A program made the translations under genes and the position numbers. 64,000 bases of DNA from Syngnathus acus (taxonomy: Eukaryota; Chordata; Actinopteri; Syngnathiformes; Syngnathidae). Positions 61,632 to 64,000 of the stretch are shown in pieces. The notes beneath the pieces were generated by a model. That model saw only the letters and a list, made by a program, of their open reading frames with translations. It made no database searches and was not told the DNA's origin. The stretch spans positions 6,631,476 through 6,695,475 of the forward strand of contig NC_051089.1 of the NCBI RefSeq assembly GCF_901709675.1, read 5' to 3'. Numbering within the stretch: the first letter of the stretch is position 1; each line of letters opens with the position of its first letter.

Positions 61632-62127
61632 TACCGTTTTTTTCCCATGTGTAATGCGCAAAATTTAACTAATTTATTGTCCTAAAATCTGGGGTGCGCA
61701 TTATACATGGGTACAATCTTTTTTTTTTTTAATCCGGATATCATACGGAGGCCGCCATTACAGATGCGCTTTCTTCTCTGCTGTTCACTTCAAACACGCT
61801 CCATACGAACACAATGCTCTCGTATCAGACGCTTGCTCGATGACCTGCTCGTTTGCTGTCACAATGTACCCTACACAAATCCGAAACATTTCTTCGCTAT
61901 TGAGTTTGCTAGCGCATGCGCAGTGATACTGACCGGCAGAATAACATCCGGTTGTTCCCAAAGATGATCTTTTCTCTGAAATAATTTTACGTTTACGGAC
62001 TTACTAAGTAGGAGTCAAAATTTGGGTGCGTATTATACATGGGTACAGGCTTTTTTCCAGCATCAACATGCCATTTTTAGGGTGCGTATTATACATGGGG
62101 GCGCATTATACATGAAAAAGAACGGTA
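61632..62127. mobile_element. TIR element with ACCGTT..TAATGCGC ends
   Basis: The left end TACCGTTTTTTTCCCATGTG then TAATGCGC, and the right end inverted, TACCGTTCTTTTTCATGTAT then AATGCGC, are terminal inverted repeats bordered by TA about 496 bp apart. Subterminal units of GGTGCGTATTATACATGGG recur at about 61690, 62023 and 62079. No transposase ORF. TA borders suggest a Tc1/mariner/pogo-type MITE. Confidence 0.85.
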
Positions 62128-62379
62128 TATTATATTATGTTTTTATATTAATACCCAGGGTAACTTGTGTTTATACTTGTTTCCTGTATGCTTAGGTAAG
62201 GTTTTATGATGCAACCTTTTGAAAAATGTTTGACATTGTGTTTGACTTTCTAGGTTTTGCTGTGGTTTATTTATTTTTAATTTCCATCAGCAGTCTCCCC
62301 ACAACCCTGTAGTTTTTTTAATCACCACCCAGGATCGACTCAAATAACATTTTGGATACAACTTTGCTTGCGGGCATTC

Positions 62380-62830
62380 TGCCTTTACTGTACCTGCAGA
62401 AGCGAAATGAACCTTATTGCTATTCGTGCTTTCTGCTGCCAAATGGCCTTTAATTATTCAGCTGAATAAATTACCTATAAAGCAGAGAGTGGAGTCATGG
62501 CATGCCAGGAGGGAGCCAGCCTGTCAGCTTCAAAGGGTTAGAACCTGCCCAGATTCTGTGGGCTTCATTCCACTTAACACCAGTCACTAGGCATATATGT
62601 CTTGGCTTTCATAATCCGGTCTTAAATGTCAGGAGGTTGCAAGCTCCCCAAGTGTGGGCCCAACTATTGAATAGATCTCACTTTTAATTCAGCCTTTGTG
62701 GCTTTAGTGGCTTTCACTTGGAATTAAGGGAATAGAGGTTGAGGGAGAGGTCAACATCTCAAGCAATCAAAGATGAATTTCGTTTATCCTAATGCGCCGC
62801 CAATGAGCAAACACCCTTGGCGCTTTTGAA
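62380..62830. promoter_or_regulatory. Possible enhancer block
   Basis: Repeat-free sequence including AAATGGCCTTTAATTATTCA, GCTGAATAAATTACC, CTATAAAGCAGAG and GCGCCGCCAATGAGCAAACA. It looks like conserved regulatory DNA; unproven. Confidence 0.25.
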
Positions 62831-63708
62831 TGAATGACTCTACCAATGGATCATTTTCATTGTGGAAACCCATCGTGATTCTCTTTGGACTGCACACTGC
62901 TTTACATTCATTTTACATGTCCAGAAGGTTCTAGAGAGTTCCGCCTTGTAAACTCACTGACCCCGTGTGTTTTTGCCAAGAGGCTTTTGAGGGCAACACG
63001 CTTAACCCTCAGCTTCTCTGGTGGCTTAAGACGAGTCAAAGAGAAAGAGCCGTTATATTGAGTGGCTGTGGTGTTTATCTCCCAGTTGTGCAAGCACTTA
63101 AATGGTCCAATGAATTTGAAGGCTGCAGAAAAAAAAAAGTTGATAAGATCGTGCACGTACATTTTAGCTCAGCAATGAGGTGGGAAGTATTCGTTGAAAG
63201 AAAAAACAAGTTATTTATGAGCGACTTTCTGGAGTCTCGCCAACAGATGACGTCTGTATTTTTTTCATTGTTGGATTTCCTGATAGTCGTATTTTTCTGA
63301 AATAGACAAAATGTCAAAATAACTTTCTAGTCTTATTTTCAATTTTTTTTTCAGCTATCATTCAGTTATATAAAAGATATTGCCTTTTTTAACTGAGTGA
63401 GTGAACTTCCAGGTATGCTCAATGTTATTCTTGAGGACAAAATTATCTCTCGCTCGCTCTCCAGCTTGGATTTGAACTTTGTGTGCGCGCGCGTGTGTTT
63501 GAAAGAAAGCTGAATGTGCTAATGTGGTATAAACGTCAACACAGGCTCCTGCTGCTGCTGTCACATTTCCTCTGAGTCACTGCGCTGTCAGCGCCACTGA
63601 CAAGTATATTACGAAGCTTAGAGCTATTAGCTGCGAGCGTAGTTAGAATCAAGGCAATTTCAAAGAACTCAAGATATTAAAGTGGACATATAAAGAACAT
63701 GACGTTGG

Positions 63709-64000
63709 TGCAATTTTCTTACTGTTGTAAAACTTTCTCATTTTCATGGAAGACAAAAATACATTGAAAAGTCAAAAAATCACTGGGAGAGATTACATAA
63801 ACAATGAAGTGGTGAAGTAAAAAAAAGTTTTTTTTATCATATCTGAATCCTGTGATGCAATTTTCTTACTGTTGTAAAGATTTTTTGGAGACAAAAAATA
63901 CATAGAAAAGTCAAATACTGGTAGAGACTAAATAAACAGTGAAGTGGTGAAGTACTAAATTAATTTAATCTGATTAAAAAAATCATTTGATCATATCTGA
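63709..64000. repeat. Tandem duplication, period about 147 bp, running off the window
   Basis: TGCAATTTTCTTACTGTTGT, ACAT(T/A)GAAAAGTC, GTGAAGTGGTGAAGTA and ATCATATCTGA occur in the same order in two successive units (63709 and 63856). The second unit reaches the window end, so the array may continue. Confidence 0.9.

Noticed and set aside
62908-63162. Minus-strand frame containing FKFIGPFK, like the tail of Gypsy integrases
   Set aside because: Only that short word fits; nothing else of a Pol protein nearby and the rest is unlike the family.

Overview
The window reads as nuclear DNA of a bony fish, probably a percomorph-type teleost. It has spliced vertebrate genes with compact introns (many under 200 bp), abundant CA/GA/CT microsatellites, and decayed fish-style repeats: hAT-like ends, TIR elements with TA flanks, L2-like LINE tails and SINE pieces. 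No bacterial, organellar or intact viral gene is visible. All homology calls come from remembered protein families, because no search could be run.

Layout. 1-8.5 kb: no gene, only microsatellites and LINE/hAT scraps. 8.5-21.7 kb, minus strand: an epithelial splicing regulator best assigned to esrp2, reconstructed here as 14 shared coding exons plus two mutually exclusive C-terminal ends. 23.0-24.1 kb, minus: a single-exon leukotriene B4 receptor-like GPCR. 26.7-31.0 kb, minus: amfr (gp78), the ER membrane ubiquitin ligase, 13 coding exons. 31.0-33.6 kb: divergent promoter region carrying CRE and UPRE motifs. 33.6-34.7 kb, plus: gnpnat1, glucosamine-6-phosphate N-acetyltransferase, 5 coding exons. 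36.1-38.6 kb, minus: styx, a pseudophosphatase, 11 coding exons. 38.8-64 kb: a gene desert of about 25 kb with transposon remnants, minisatellites, a 229-bp CT tract and several AT-rich, homeobox-site-rich stretches that look like conserved enhancers but are unproven.

Exon joins for esrp2, amfr, gnpnat1 and styx were checked for GT/AG borders and codon phase. They give uninterrupted proteins of 708 or 733, 628, 184 and 223 residues, close to the human lengths. The genes do not form one pathway. The amfr/gnpnat1 head-to-head pair is notable, however, because ER-associated degradation and hexosamine synthesis are both linked to the unfolded protein response. The most unusual pattern is that the first introns of esrp2, amfr, gnpnat1 and styx all carry a GCTAGC/GCTAAC-type palindromic cluster close to the first splice donor.
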